A stretch of 6,662 bases of DNA from JBAXGE01 sp044344145. Its GTDB lineage: Bacteria > Planctomycetota > Phycisphaerae > WQYP01. The stretch spans positions 1-6,662 of the forward strand of contig JBIJDM010000166.1 of assembly GCA_044344145.1 (NCBI GenBank), given 5' to 3'. Position 1 is the stretch's first letter. Each line of letters starts with the position of its first letter. The notes beneath the pieces were generated by a model. That model was not told where the DNA came from. It was given only the letters and a program-made list of their open reading frames with translations, and did no database searches. Positions 1 through 5,953 of this stretch are shown piece by piece. The translations under genes and the position numbers were made by a program.

Positions 1-177
1 CCAGCCCCTCTCGATCAGTGAAGGCCTGATCGCCCGCCCACATTCCGGACACCGTCCCAACGGCTTCAAGCCGCGCAGGTTATAGCCGCACTGCTGGCAA
101 AATACATCCTTCCGCACTTCGGGCGGCTGCCACATCGGCTTGGGGGGATCGGGGTCTTTGAATTCAATCGTAGCCAT
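1..177 (-). CDS. Zinc-ribbon protein, third gene of tandem array (partial, C-terminus outside window)
   Basis: Only the first 59 codons are inside the window; the frame is still open at base 1. The start ATG (bases 175-177) gives MATIEFKDPDPPKPMW and so on, a proline-rich lead-in of about 28 residues. A four-cysteine zinc ribbon follows, CQQCGYNLRGLKPLGRCPEC, matching the ribbons of the two upstream genes almost residue for residue. After the ribbon it reads GRAIRPSLIERGW, which lacks the TLRDW segment of the other two, so the rest of the protein may differ. The gene starts 10 bases after the stop of the preceding minus-strand gene and has no strong ribosome binding site, suggesting translation coupled to that gene. 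Function unknown. The ribbon type is known in many planctomycete membrane and regulatory proteins, but that alone does not give a role. Confidence 0.8.
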   Translation of the reverse strand, partial: MATIEFKDPDPPKPMWQPPEVRKDVFCQQCGYNLRGLKPLGRCPECGRAIRPSLIERGW

Positions 178-187
178 CGTTGATTGT

Positions 188-1084
188 TTATACCGGGGGT
201 TTAAGTGTCCGGCTACGGCGCCACAGCCAAATCAGGTAAACACTCAGCATGATGGCCGTGAGGACCATCAGCAACAGCAGGTACGCAATGACATAGATGA
301 TGAATTCTTCGTCAATTGCACACATGAGACCCAAAATTAGCAATGGCAAAGAGCACAACACAAGGAGTAGATAAATAATACCCCTACGCCGGTAGAAGCT
401 GGATCCGGTGGTTTGCTTACGCCGATTAAGTTTGATTATCCAGAGTGCCAGTACCCCGCACGTCAGTAACCGGAACAGCGCCAGCAGTGCGGTTAGTACC
501 ATGATTCCAATCTGGAGACCGATATGTATTTCACCGTCGGGGACTTCGACCCAGCCTATGCCAAAGTATAACCCAAGTACGCGGGGGGCTACGATGGCGA
601 ACAGGAGCAAGGCCCATAAACAACTTATTGATGCCAATAAGCGGGCGGTGGGTTGCAGCCAGGTCCGGCGCGGTCCATACTGGGGCTGCAGCGTCAAACG
701 CCATACCCCCATGATCCAAAGGATATATTCAATACTTAAGGCGATACAAAAGCCCAATCCCCATAATCCGAATTGGGACGCGGTACTGCTACCATCGTCG
801 ATTACCCATGCCGCGTACCAGATCGTTAACAACGCCAAAGGCAGACTGATTAGGGAATAAAGCAATCCTTGGCGAAACCGGTGCTCCAGCGGGCCCAGCG
901 CAAAAAGCGTGGGCCAATCGCGCAAGGTATGCGCCACCGGTTGCCCGCATTCCGGACAGCGTCCGCTGGGACTCAGCCCGCGCAGGTTGTAGGTGCAGTT
1001 GATGCAGAATATGTCTGTATCAGGTTCCATGCCCAGCGTGGCTGGAGCAGTGGGGGTGTGGGCGCTGGTGGTCGTTGTGGCCAT
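188..1084 (-). CDS. Zinc-ribbon six-transmembrane protein, paralogue B
   Basis: Encodes 298 residues. The chosen start is the ATG at 1082-1084, 4 bases after the stop of the upstream gene. CCAGG (minus strand, bases 1092-1096) lies 7 bases before it, inside the end of that gene. The frame stays open to 1171, but that would mean a long overlap. Residues 1-26 are a low-complexity Thr/Ala/Pro tail. C27, C30, C43 and C46 form a zinc ribbon of the form CxxCxYNLRGLxxxGRCPEC. A short conserved linker TLRDW then leads to about six hydrophobic segments (near residues 73-95, 105-127, 150-175, 188-217, 236-255 and 260-288). The last ends in a basic tail, RRSRTLK. It shares TLRDWxT, ALGxxxxRFRxG and PTARL with the 1089-2087 product, so the two are tandem duplicates. 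I recognise no enzyme motif; the function is unknown. A membrane protein with a small metal-binding domain outside the membrane is the safest description. Confidence 0.85.
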   Translation of the reverse strand: MATTTTSAHTPTAPATLGMEPDTDIFCINCTYNLRGLSPSGRCPECGQPVAHTLRDWPTLFALGPLEHRFRQGLLYSLISLPLALLTIWYAAWVIDDGSSTASQFGLWGLGFCIALSIEYILWIMGVWRLTLQPQYGPRRTWLQPTARLLASISCLWALLLFAIVAPRVLGLYFGIGWVEVPDGEIHIGLQIGIMVLTALLALFRLLTCGVLALWIIKLNRRKQTTGSSFYRRRGIIYLLLVLCSLPLLILGLMCAIDEEFIIYVIAYLLLLMVLTAIMLSVYLIWLWRRSRTLKPPV

Positions 1085-1088
1085 GATG

Positions 1089-2087
1089 TTACCTGGCATC
1101 TTGACGGGCGAACTGCGCAGGTTGTTTTGTCCTGGTGGCCAACCACAGCCACACCATAAACAGACATCCACCCGCCGCCAGGAGCGTGGCCGGACCGAGC
1201 AGGCAGGAAATGATGAGGTATTCTATGTACTTCCCTACAGGGAGATTCATCCACCTGAATGCGGCCGTACTCAGTAGGGACGTTAAAGAGGGACCTAAAA
1301 ATGGCCAGACGACCTGCACCAACGGGATGAAGATATAACACAATATCAGGATCCAGCGCAGCCCCGGCAACGGTTTGCGTTGCTGCAAGCGTCCCAGCCA
1401 TAAGACCAGAAACAGACTGGCCACGAACCGACAAAAGAAAATCACCGGCACCAGCAGCAACATACTCGCAAATAATACTTGGCTGGTCGTGTCACTATTA
1501 AACATCGTAAAACGTGCGCCATGAGGACCAGGAAACAGGTTGTCCAAAGTAAACGTTGTGAAAATACAGATTTCAGCAAACATGCTGACTAAGTTCAGGG
1601 TTGCGAACAACCGCGCGGTGGGCCGGACCCATGCCCCGCGCTGCCAGTATTGCCGCCCCGGCGTGGGGGGTGTGGTCATGGCCCATATGCCGGTGCGCCA
1701 GAGCACATGCTCAATGAATACATGGCCATAGAATGCCAGACAGAGCCAGCCAAACCATGCCGTATCGGCAAGATCCGACATGAACAAGGGCAGTAGCATA
1801 AAGCACACACCCGAAAACGCCGTCTGGGCCAGACTCACGGCCAGATACAGCGTCCCCCGGCGGAACCGCGCCGTCTGTGCCCCCAGCGCCATGGGGGTCT
1901 GCCAATCGCGCAACGTGTCCACCACATACTGTCCGCACTCCGGACAGCGCGACGCCTCGGTCTGCGTGCGCAGGTTATACCCGCACCCGGTGCAGCGCAG
2001 ATCGAATGCCAAGGGTTCCGGTGCCAGCGATTCCGGTGTCAACGGTATCGGCGGGGGTGTGGTGGGGAGCGCAGGTGGTTCGGACAT
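1089..2087 (-). CDS. Zinc-ribbon six-transmembrane protein, paralogue A (first gene of the minus-strand operon)
   Basis: Encodes 332 residues. The start ATG (2085-2087) has a clear Shine-Dalgarno AGGAG on the minus strand (bases 2093-2097), 5 bases away. A proline-rich tail of about 30 residues comes first. The zinc ribbon follows (C32, C35, C48, C51; CTGCGYNLRTQTEASRCPEC), then TLRDWQTPMALG and about six hydrophobic segments (near 79-103, 111-137, 158-180, 204-232, 245-265 and 287-316). The plan, linker and several internal motifs (VLWRTGIW; VRPTARLFA) match the 188-1084 product, which points to an old tandem duplication. The ribbon is followed in tight spacing by two more ribbon genes, so all three are probably one transcript starting in the 2088-2338 region. 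I found no convincing -35/-10 pair there. No catalytic residues are evident and no known transporter family is recognised; function unknown. Confidence 0.88.
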   Translation of the reverse strand: MSEPPALPTTPPPIPLTPESLAPEPLAFDLRCTGCGYNLRTQTEASRCPECGQYVVDTLRDWQTPMALGAQTARFRRGTLYLAVSLAQTAFSGVCFMLLPLFMSDLADTAWFGWLCLAFYGHVFIEHVLWRTGIWAMTTPPTPGRQYWQRGAWVRPTARLFATLNLVSMFAEICIFTTFTLDNLFPGPHGARFTMFNSDTTSQVLFASMLLLVPVIFFCRFVASLFLVLWLGRLQQRKPLPGLRWILILCYIFIPLVQVVWPFLGPSLTSLLSTAAFRWMNLPVGKYIEYLIISCLLGPATLLAAGGCLFMVWLWLATRTKQPAQFARQDAR

Positions 2088-2338
2088 AGTTTCTCCTACC
2101 CAATTAAGTGGTGATTATTTTCCTCCCAAAGTTACCTAAGAGCAACTACCGATAGGCCCGCGCGCCCGCATTGGTGCGCTTTGCATCCCGCTAAAATTGT
2201 TCCACGAGGAACAAATTGCGCGGGCATCCGCATTCTTGGCGTAAAAACGCCTATCTTGCGGTTGCCCATGCCCCGGAAAATCATCCTCAAATTATGTCCG
2301 ATACCCCCAATTCGCACCGTTGCCCCATTGGCCCAAAC
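2088..2338. other. Left half of the divergent intergenic region
   Basis: This stretch has no credible gene. It should hold the promoter of the minus-strand zinc-ribbon operon, but I see only weak candidates, such as TTGCTC followed by GAAAAT on the minus strand near 2120-2147. It holds a parS-like 16-mer (listed separately). Two 8-base arms, GCCCGCGC (2156-2163) and GCGCGGGC (2218-2225), are exact complements and enclose that site. A small hairpin, GGCGT-AAAA-ACGCC, lies at 2238-2251. The arms and small hairpin could easily be chance in GC-rich DNA. Confidence 0.4.
2198..2213. promoter_or_regulatory. parS-like near-palindrome (possible ParB binding site)
   Basis: The bases read TGTTCCACGAGGAACA. 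The commonly cited chromosomal parS is TGTTTCACGTGAAACA, and the Pseudomonas form is TGTTCCACGTGGAACA. The site here differs from the latter at one central base (T to A at 2207), leaving the left half-site intact and the right half with one change. Outer bases T2197 and A2214 extend the symmetry, giving two 7-base arms around ACGA. It sits between divergent transcription units. No parA or parB gene is in the window. It could equally be an operator for a dimeric repressor of the leftward operon. Confidence 0.4.
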
Positions 2339-2367
2339 TTGACAACCCTACCCCCAAAGGCTTTAAT
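2339..2367 (+). promoter_or_regulatory. Sigma70-type promoter for the leuA leader
   Basis: A perfect -35 box TTGACA (2339-2344) is followed after exactly 17 bases by TTTAAT (2362-2367), which matches five of six consensus -10 bases. Transcription should start about 6-7 bases further on, near 2374. It reads rightward into the leader peptide, the terminator and then leuA. This is the best promoter match I see in the window. Confidence 0.75.
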
Positions 2368-2373
2368 AAGGCT

Positions 2374-2451
2374 ATGAAGAACGTCCGCGTCCAAGTCGGC
2401 CTACTACTTACGCTTGCCAGCACGCTGGTGCTGGCCGAGGGTATTTCGTAG
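2374..2451 (+). CDS. Putative leucine-rich leader peptide of leuA (leuL-like)
   Basis: A 25-codon reading frame runs from ATG 2374 to TAG 2449-2451. It encodes MKNVRVQV, then GLLLTLASTLVLAEGIS. Six of 25 residues are leucine and four are valine. The first leucines are coded CTA CTA CTT (2401-2409). CTA looks rare here: I noticed none in frame in leuA and one in the next gene. The peptide lies between a strong promoter and an intrinsic terminator upstream of leuA, the arrangement of the enterobacterial leu leader and of actinobacterial leuA leaders. Its stop codon lies inside the RNA segment that can pair with the terminator. There is no well-spaced Shine-Dalgarno, and the ATG coincides with the expected transcription start, so leaderless initiation is likely. 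Alternative: the basic start plus hydrophobic core also resembles a signal peptide, so it could be a remnant of an exported-protein gene. The RNA structures argue against that. Confidence 0.7.
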   Translation: MKNVRVQVGLLLTLASTLVLAEGIS

Positions 2452-2452
2452 G
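2407..2452 (+). promoter_or_regulatory. Attenuator 1:2 structure (leader hairpin masking the antiterminator strand)
   Basis: CTTACG (2407-2412), immediately after the tandem CTA codons, can pair with CGTAGG (2447-2452) with one G-U pair. This helix encloses a perfect 8-bp hairpin: GCCAGCAC (2416-2423), loop GCTG, GTGCTGGC (2428-2435). Together they would form the protector structure. With no stalled ribosome on the Leu codons, the antiterminator strand is held and the terminator can form. The inner hairpin is solid; the six-pair outer helix is weaker and inferred. Confidence 0.5.
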
Positions 2453-2494
2453 GTTACCGAGCTTTTTTCTATCCGCGTAACAGGACCCTGCGAA
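2445..2494 (+). promoter_or_regulatory. Antiterminator helix (2:3) of the leuA attenuator
   Basis: TTCGTAGGGT (2445-2454) pairs over all ten positions, with one U-G pair, with ACCCTGCGAA (2485-2494). The latter is exactly the 5' arm of the terminator. The two structures are therefore mutually exclusive. The 2445-2454 strand contains the leader TAG stop (2449-2451), so a ribosome that finishes the peptide would cover it and allow termination. Confidence 0.65.
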
Positions 2495-2522
2495 GTAAAA
2501 TTCGCGGGGTTTTTTGTTTTTT
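2485..2522 (+). terminator. Intrinsic terminator/attenuator upstream of leuA
   Basis: ACCCTGCGAA (2485-2494) and TTCGCGGGGT (2501-2510) form a ten-pair stem, including one U-G pair, around the loop GTAAAA. A run of six T from 2510, a G, then six more T follows (T-rich to 2522). No complete gene lies between the leuA promoter and this terminator, only the leader peptide, so its logical role is conditional termination before leuA. The leuA Shine-Dalgarno begins about 45 bases later. Confidence 0.88.
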
Positions 2523-2566
2523 AGGGTATGATGACCACTTGCCGCCGTATGCGGCGATCTTAGTGC

Positions 2567-2571
2567 AGGAG
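2567..2571 (+). promoter_or_regulatory. Ribosome binding site that decides the leuA start
   Basis: AGGAG lies 8 bases before ATG 2580. The in-frame GTG 2571 overlaps this motif and ATG 2574 is only 2 bases away, so both are poor starts. A small hairpin (TTGCCGC at 2539-2545, GCGGCGA at 2551-2557, one G-T pair) lies 9 bases upstream and leaves the site open. Confidence 0.7.
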
Positions 2572-2579
2572 TGATGACG

Positions 2580-4130
2580 ATGACCACGGAAGCCCAGACG
2601 ATCAAGATTTTCGACACCACCCTGCGTGATGGGGAGCAATCCCCGGGCGCATCCATGAATATGAAAGAAAAATTAGAGGTGGCCCGGGCCTTGGAACTGC
2701 TCGGGGTCGATATTATCGAAGCCGGCTTCCCCATCACCAGCCCCGGCGACTTCGAAGCCGTCCAGGCCGTGGCCAGTGTCATCACCCAGGCCAGCGTGGC
2801 GGGTTTGGCCCGCTGCACGGAAAAAGACATTGTCCGGGCCTATGAAGCCGTCAAAGGCGCCAAAAAGCCCCGCATTCACGTCTTCTGTGCCACCAGCAAG
2901 ATTCACCGCGAACACAAACTGCGCAAGGCCAAGGAAGAAATCCTGCGCCTGACCACCGACAACGTGAAGTTGGCCCGGTCGCTGGTGGCGGATGTGGAAT
3001 TCTCTCCCGAAGACGCCAGCCGGACCGAATTGGACTTCCTGGCCGAAGTGGTCACCGCCGCGATTGCCGCCGGGGCCACCACGATCAACTGTCCCGACAC
3101 CGTGGGTTACACCACGCCGGACGAATATCGCAAGATGTTCGAATACCTGATTGCGAATGTCCCCGGTGCCAAGGATGTCATCTTCTCCACGCACTGTCAC
3201 GACGATTTGGGTCTGGCTGCGGCCAACTCGCTGGCCGGGGTGCTGGGCGGGGCCCGGCAGATCGAATGTACCATCAACGGCATCGGCGAACGCGCCGGCA
3301 ATGCCGCGCTGGAAGAGATTGTCATGGCCCTGAGCACCCGCCGGGACGTGCTGAATTTCACCACCCGCATCAACCCCAAGCGGCTGGTGCCCACCTCGCG
3401 GCTGGTGTGCAGCGTTACGGGTCTGCAGGTGCAGCGTAACAAGGCCATCGTGGGCGAGAACGCCTTTGCCCACGAATCCGGCATCCATCAGGATGGCATG
3501 CTGAAGAATCGTCAGACCTACGAAATCATCGCCCCCGAAGATGTCGGCCTGGTCCAGACCAAGTTGGTCTTGGGCAAACATTCGGGCCGCCACGCCTTCA
3601 AGTCGCGGCTGGATGAATTGGGCATCGTGCTGGATGAGGCGGCGCTGATCCCGGCCTTTGAACAGTTCAAAATCCTGTGCGACAAGAAGAAAGAGGTCTA
3701 CGACGAGGATATCGAAGCCATCGTCGAAGACCAGATGGAAACCGCCTCGGCGCTGTTCAAGCTGAAATATTTACAGGTCGTCGCCAGCACCACCGGCGTG
3801 CCCACGGCCACCATCACGCTGGTGGACTCCAGTGGTCTGGAAGTGACCGACGCCGCCATCGGCGATGGCCCGATCAATGCCATGTTTGCCGTGATCCAGC
3901 GCATCACCAACATCAGCGCCAAGCTGGAAAGCTATCTGGTGCGCAGTGTCACCAGCGGCAGCGAAGCCCAGGGCGAAGTGCTGATCGAGTTGCTGCACGG
4001 CGACCGCAAGATCCGCGGCCGGGGTGTCTCCACGGATATTCTCGAAGCCAGTGCCAAAGCGTATTTATCGGCGATCAACCGCATCCGCACGCTGGCCGCG
4101 CGGACGGTAGCGCAATCTCCCACGATTTAA
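2580..4130 (+). CDS. leuA: 2-isopropylmalate synthase
   Basis: This enzyme (516 residues) catalyses the first committed step of leucine synthesis: acetyl-CoA plus 2-oxoisovalerate gives 2-isopropylmalate, in the cytoplasm. The N-terminal DRE-TIM barrel spans about residues 7-275. It opens with FDTTLRDGEQSPG, where R16 and D17 are the expected catalytic and metal residues. STHCHDDLGLAAANS carries the metal ligands H205 and H207. Near 231-242 NGIGERAGNA contains N241, the fourth expected ligand. GENAFAHESGIHQDGMLKN (292-310) is the typical linker-region signature. The C-terminal part (about 370-510) has the family's regulatory dimer domain, with GDGPINAMFAVIQRI and SEAQGEVLIEL, where leucine normally binds for feedback inhibition. 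Length is normal for the bacterial form. It is preceded by a promoter, Leu-rich leader peptide and terminator, so control by attenuation is likely. A pseudouridine synthase gene follows 15 bases later; no leuB, leuC or leuD is nearby. A homocitrate or citramalate synthase is less likely given the overall match. Confidence 0.96.
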   Translation: MTTEAQTIKIFDTTLRDGEQSPGASMNMKEKLEVARALELLGVDIIEAGFPITSPGDFEAVQAVASVITQASVAGLARCTEKDIVRAYEAVKGAKKPRIHVFCATSKIHREHKLRKAKEEILRLTTDNVKLARSLVADVEFSPEDASRTELDFLAEVVTAAIAAGATTINCPDTVGYTTPDEYRKMFEYLIANVPGAKDVIFSTHCHDDLGLAAANSLAGVLGGARQIECTINGIGERAGNAALEEIVMALSTRRDVLNFTTRINPKRLVPTSRLVCSVTGLQVQRNKAIVGENAFAHESGIHQDGMLKNRQTYEIIAPEDVGLVQTKLVLGKHSGRHAFKSRLDELGIVLDEAALIPAFEQFKILCDKKKEVYDEDIEAIVEDQMETASALFKLKYLQVVASTTGVPTATITLVDSSGLEVTDAAIGDGPINAMFAVIQRITNISAKLESYLVRSVTSGSEAQGEVLIELLHGDRKIRGRGVSTDILEASAKAYLSAINRIRTLAARTVAQSPTI

Positions 4131-4145
4131 TGTGAAGGTCTGCCT

Positions 4146-4979
4146 GTGAGTACGACAGTGACAATTTTGGAACGCCTCAAGCAGGTCTACCCGGACGTCA
4201 AGATGACCACCCTGCGGGAATGGATCAGCGGGCATCGGGTCTTTGCCGACGGCACGCTGGTGCGCTCACTTAAGCAACCCGTCGCGGTAGGCGCGCGCGT
4301 AGACCTCGATGCGCCCAAGACCACCGAGCAGGTGCTGCAGCATGGGCTGCAAGTGGTGTATCAGGATTCGGATATTTTTGTCGTGGAAAAACCCTCGGGG
4401 TTGCTGACCGCCACCGATGCCGAAGAACGCCGGCCCACGGTATCGGCCATCATGCACAAGTGGAGCGCCCGCGACAATCACAAGGGCCGGGCCTTTATTG
4501 TGCACCGGCTGGATCGCGGCGCCTCGGGTCTGCTGGTGCTGGCGCGGAATCCGGTGGCGCTGGCGGAACTGAAACAGCAATTTTTCGTCCACAGCGTCAC
4601 CCGGCAATATCATGCCGTGGTCATCGGTAAACCACCCGCCCCGGCAGGCAAGCTGGAATCGCTACTTTGGGAAGACCACCTTGGGCACATGCAAATTGTG
4701 GATGACCCCGCGCGCGGCCAGCAGGCCATCACGCATTACCGCGTGTTAAAGCAGCTTTCCGGCGATCGGACGCTGGTGGAATGTACGCTGGAAACCGGGC
4801 GCAAGCATCAGATTCGTGCGCAATTGGCCAAGTTGGGCTGTCCCATTCTCGGCGATGGTGAATATGGCCCGCTGCGTCACCCCAAGCAGCGCTTGATGTT
4901 GCATGCGGTGGTGTTGGAACTGGATCACCCCAAGCTGAACAAACGCCTGCGCTTTGAATCGCCGTCGGGTTTTTGCTAA
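4146..4979 (+). CDS. RluA-family pseudouridine synthase with S4 domain
   Basis: Encodes 277 residues and isomerises specific uridines in RNA to pseudouridine. The start is GTG 4146; GAAGG (4134-4138) lies 7 bases upstream, and the gene begins 15 bases after the leuA stop, so the two are probably co-transcribed. Residues about 5-57 resemble an S4 RNA-binding domain (TTLREWISGHRVFADGTLV, then VGARVDL). The catalytic domain follows. It has VVEKPSGLLT (79-88); the signature HRLDRGASGLLVLAR (120-134) with catalytic D123; and LETGRKHQIRAQLAKLG (215-231) followed by PILGDGEYG, then RLMLHA (249-254). S4-containing members of this family, such as RluC and RluD, mostly act on 23S rRNA, so rRNA is the likeliest substrate. 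tRNA cannot be excluded and no individual orthologue can be assigned. The enzyme's placement behind leuA is unusual. Confidence 0.92.
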   Translation: MSTTVTILERLKQVYPDVKMTTLREWISGHRVFADGTLVRSLKQPVAVGARVDLDAPKTTEQVLQHGLQVVYQDSDIFVVEKPSGLLTATDAEERRPTVSAIMHKWSARDNHKGRAFIVHRLDRGASGLLVLARNPVALAELKQQFFVHSVTRQYHAVVIGKPPAPAGKLESLLWEDHLGHMQIVDDPARGQQAITHYRVLKQLSGDRTLVECTLETGRKHQIRAQLAKLGCPILGDGEYGPLRHPKQRLMLHAVVLELDHPKLNKRLRFESPSGFC

Positions 4980-5086
4980 GTGGAAGCGGGGGGACTGGCA
5001 AAGTTGCCTAACCTGCGGCACAATAGTGGTTTAAGCGTTCCGTTGGGTACGTTCATGAGCTCTTGTGCACCCGGATTTGGTGGAAT

Positions 5087-5953
5087 ATGGCCTATCAGGT
5101 AACCTGCGTCTGTGGCGTTAAAATGACCGTTGGTGCGGACCAGTTCGGCCAGGTGTTGAACTGTAGTGCCTGTGGCCGGGCGCTGTTGCCCACGGCCCCG
5201 CCGACGATGAATCAGCCCATTGAAGTCCAGGCCGCCGTGGTGGCCGACGATTTTCCCACCGACATTCCCGAAGCGGCTCCCGAAAGAGTAGTACCCCCGG
5301 CCGCGTCCGCACCCATAGTGCCTCCGGCACCCGCCGCTACGGTCAGTGCCTCCAAGCCCTGTCCGTTGTGTGGCGAAATGATTATGGCCGCGGCCAAAAA
5401 GTGCAAGCATTGCGGGGAGTATCTGGATTCCCCCGCCGCCCGGCAGGCTGTGGCCGCACAGGTTGAGGCGGGTGAAGTGATTTTTGAATTGACCGTATCG
5501 CAGTGGGACAATGCGTTTAAATATCTGGTGTGTGTGATTCTGCTGGGTCTGGCCATTATGGGGGTGTTATATCTGCCTCCGTTGAAGCCGTTCCTGCCGG
5601 AAGTGACCGCGGCGGGAATCTTCTTGTGCAGTTTGTTGATGTGGATTTTCTACATCACGACCCGCAGTTCGCGGTGTACCATCCGCTCGACCCGGATTGA
5701 TACGCAAATGGGGATACTCAACCGCAAGTATGATTCGGTGGACCTGCTGCGGGTGCATGATGTGCAGTTGCAGCAATCGTTTATCCAACGGCTGCTGGGG
5801 GTAGGTACGGTGGTGATTCAGAGCAGCGACCCGAGTTCGCCGGTGTTGGAGTTGTACATGATTCCGCAGGCCCGGGCGGTTTATGACTATATTACCACCC
5901 GCTTGCCGGAGATTGCCCGGGAACGCCGGGCGATGGTGATGACCGAGCGGTAA
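5087..5953 (+). CDS. Double zinc-ribbon, PH-domain membrane protein
   Basis: Encodes 288 residues from ATG 5087 (MAYQVTCVCG). The frame stays open upstream to a TTG at 5063, but the zinc ribbon begins right after the chosen ATG; the GGTGG before it is a weak binding site. Ribbon 1 has CxC (C7, C9) and CSAC (C26, C29). A Pro/Ala-rich linker spans about 36-88. Ribbon 2 is CPLCGEMIMAAAKKCKHCGE (C92, C95, C106, C109), the type found in many bacterial membrane proteins. Two hydrophobic segments (about 146-163 and 172-190) form a hairpin in the membrane. The C-terminal part (about 195-272) fits a bacterial PH domain of the YdbS/DUF304 type: CTIRSTRIDTQMGILNRKYD, VDLLRVHDVQLQQSFIQRLL and GVGTVVIQSSD. 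The function of this architecture is not known to me; a membrane-anchored binding or assembly role is inference. A gap of 107 bases separates it from the pseudouridine synthase, so it may have its own promoter, though none is clear. Confidence 0.88.
   Translation: MAYQVTCVCGVKMTVGADQFGQVLNCSACGRALLPTAPPTMNQPIEVQAAVVADDFPTDIPEAAPERVVPPAASAPIVPPAPAATVSASKPCPLCGEMIMAAAKKCKHCGEYLDSPAARQAVAAQVEAGEVIFELTVSQWDNAFKYLVCVILLGLAIMGVLYLPPLKPFLPEVTAAGIFLCSLLMWIFYITTRSSRCTIRSTRIDTQMGILNRKYDSVDLLRVHDVQLQQSFIQRLLGVGTVVIQSSDPSSPVLELYMIPQARAVYDYITTRLPEIARERRAMVMTER

Noticed and set aside
2198..2213. LexA (SOS) box reading of the near-palindrome
   Set aside because: The Gram-positive type LexA box is GAAC-N4-GTTC; here the order is the reverse, GTTC-N6-GAAC, so it does not fit.
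2463..2468. T-run after the leader stop as a second terminator
   Set aside because: No stable GC-rich stem directly precedes the six T; only a 4-bp GGTA/TACC pairing is seen. At most it could be a pausing element.
2339..2522. T-box riboswitch as an alternative explanation for the terminator before leuA
   Set aside because: The leader is only about 150 bases and I see no T-box sequence (AGGGTGGNACCGCG-like) or specifier-loop layout. The Leu-rich translated frame fits peptide attenuation better.
2528..2563. Eleven-codon Arg-rich frame (MMTTCRRMRRS) between the terminator and leuA
   Set aside because: Too short, with only a poor AGGG-like binding site very close to the ATG. It has no Leu codons, and nothing suggests a regulatory role beyond chance.
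2673..3593. A 306-codon open frame antisense to leuA
   Set aside because: It lies wholly within leuA, and its Gly/Asp/His-rich composition is what GC-rich codons read backwards give. No family signature or ribosome binding site supports it.
4995..5009. CTGGCAAAGTTGCCT as a sigma54 promoter
   Set aside because: The GG and GC elements are too close together for a -24/-12 promoter. It is better seen as a small chance inverted repeat with no T-run.
4976..5410. A 144-codon minus-strand frame rich in Gly and Arg across the pseudouridine synthase/PH gene junction
   Set aside because: It is antisense to the start of a well-supported zinc-ribbon gene, with low-complexity composition and no recognisable motif.
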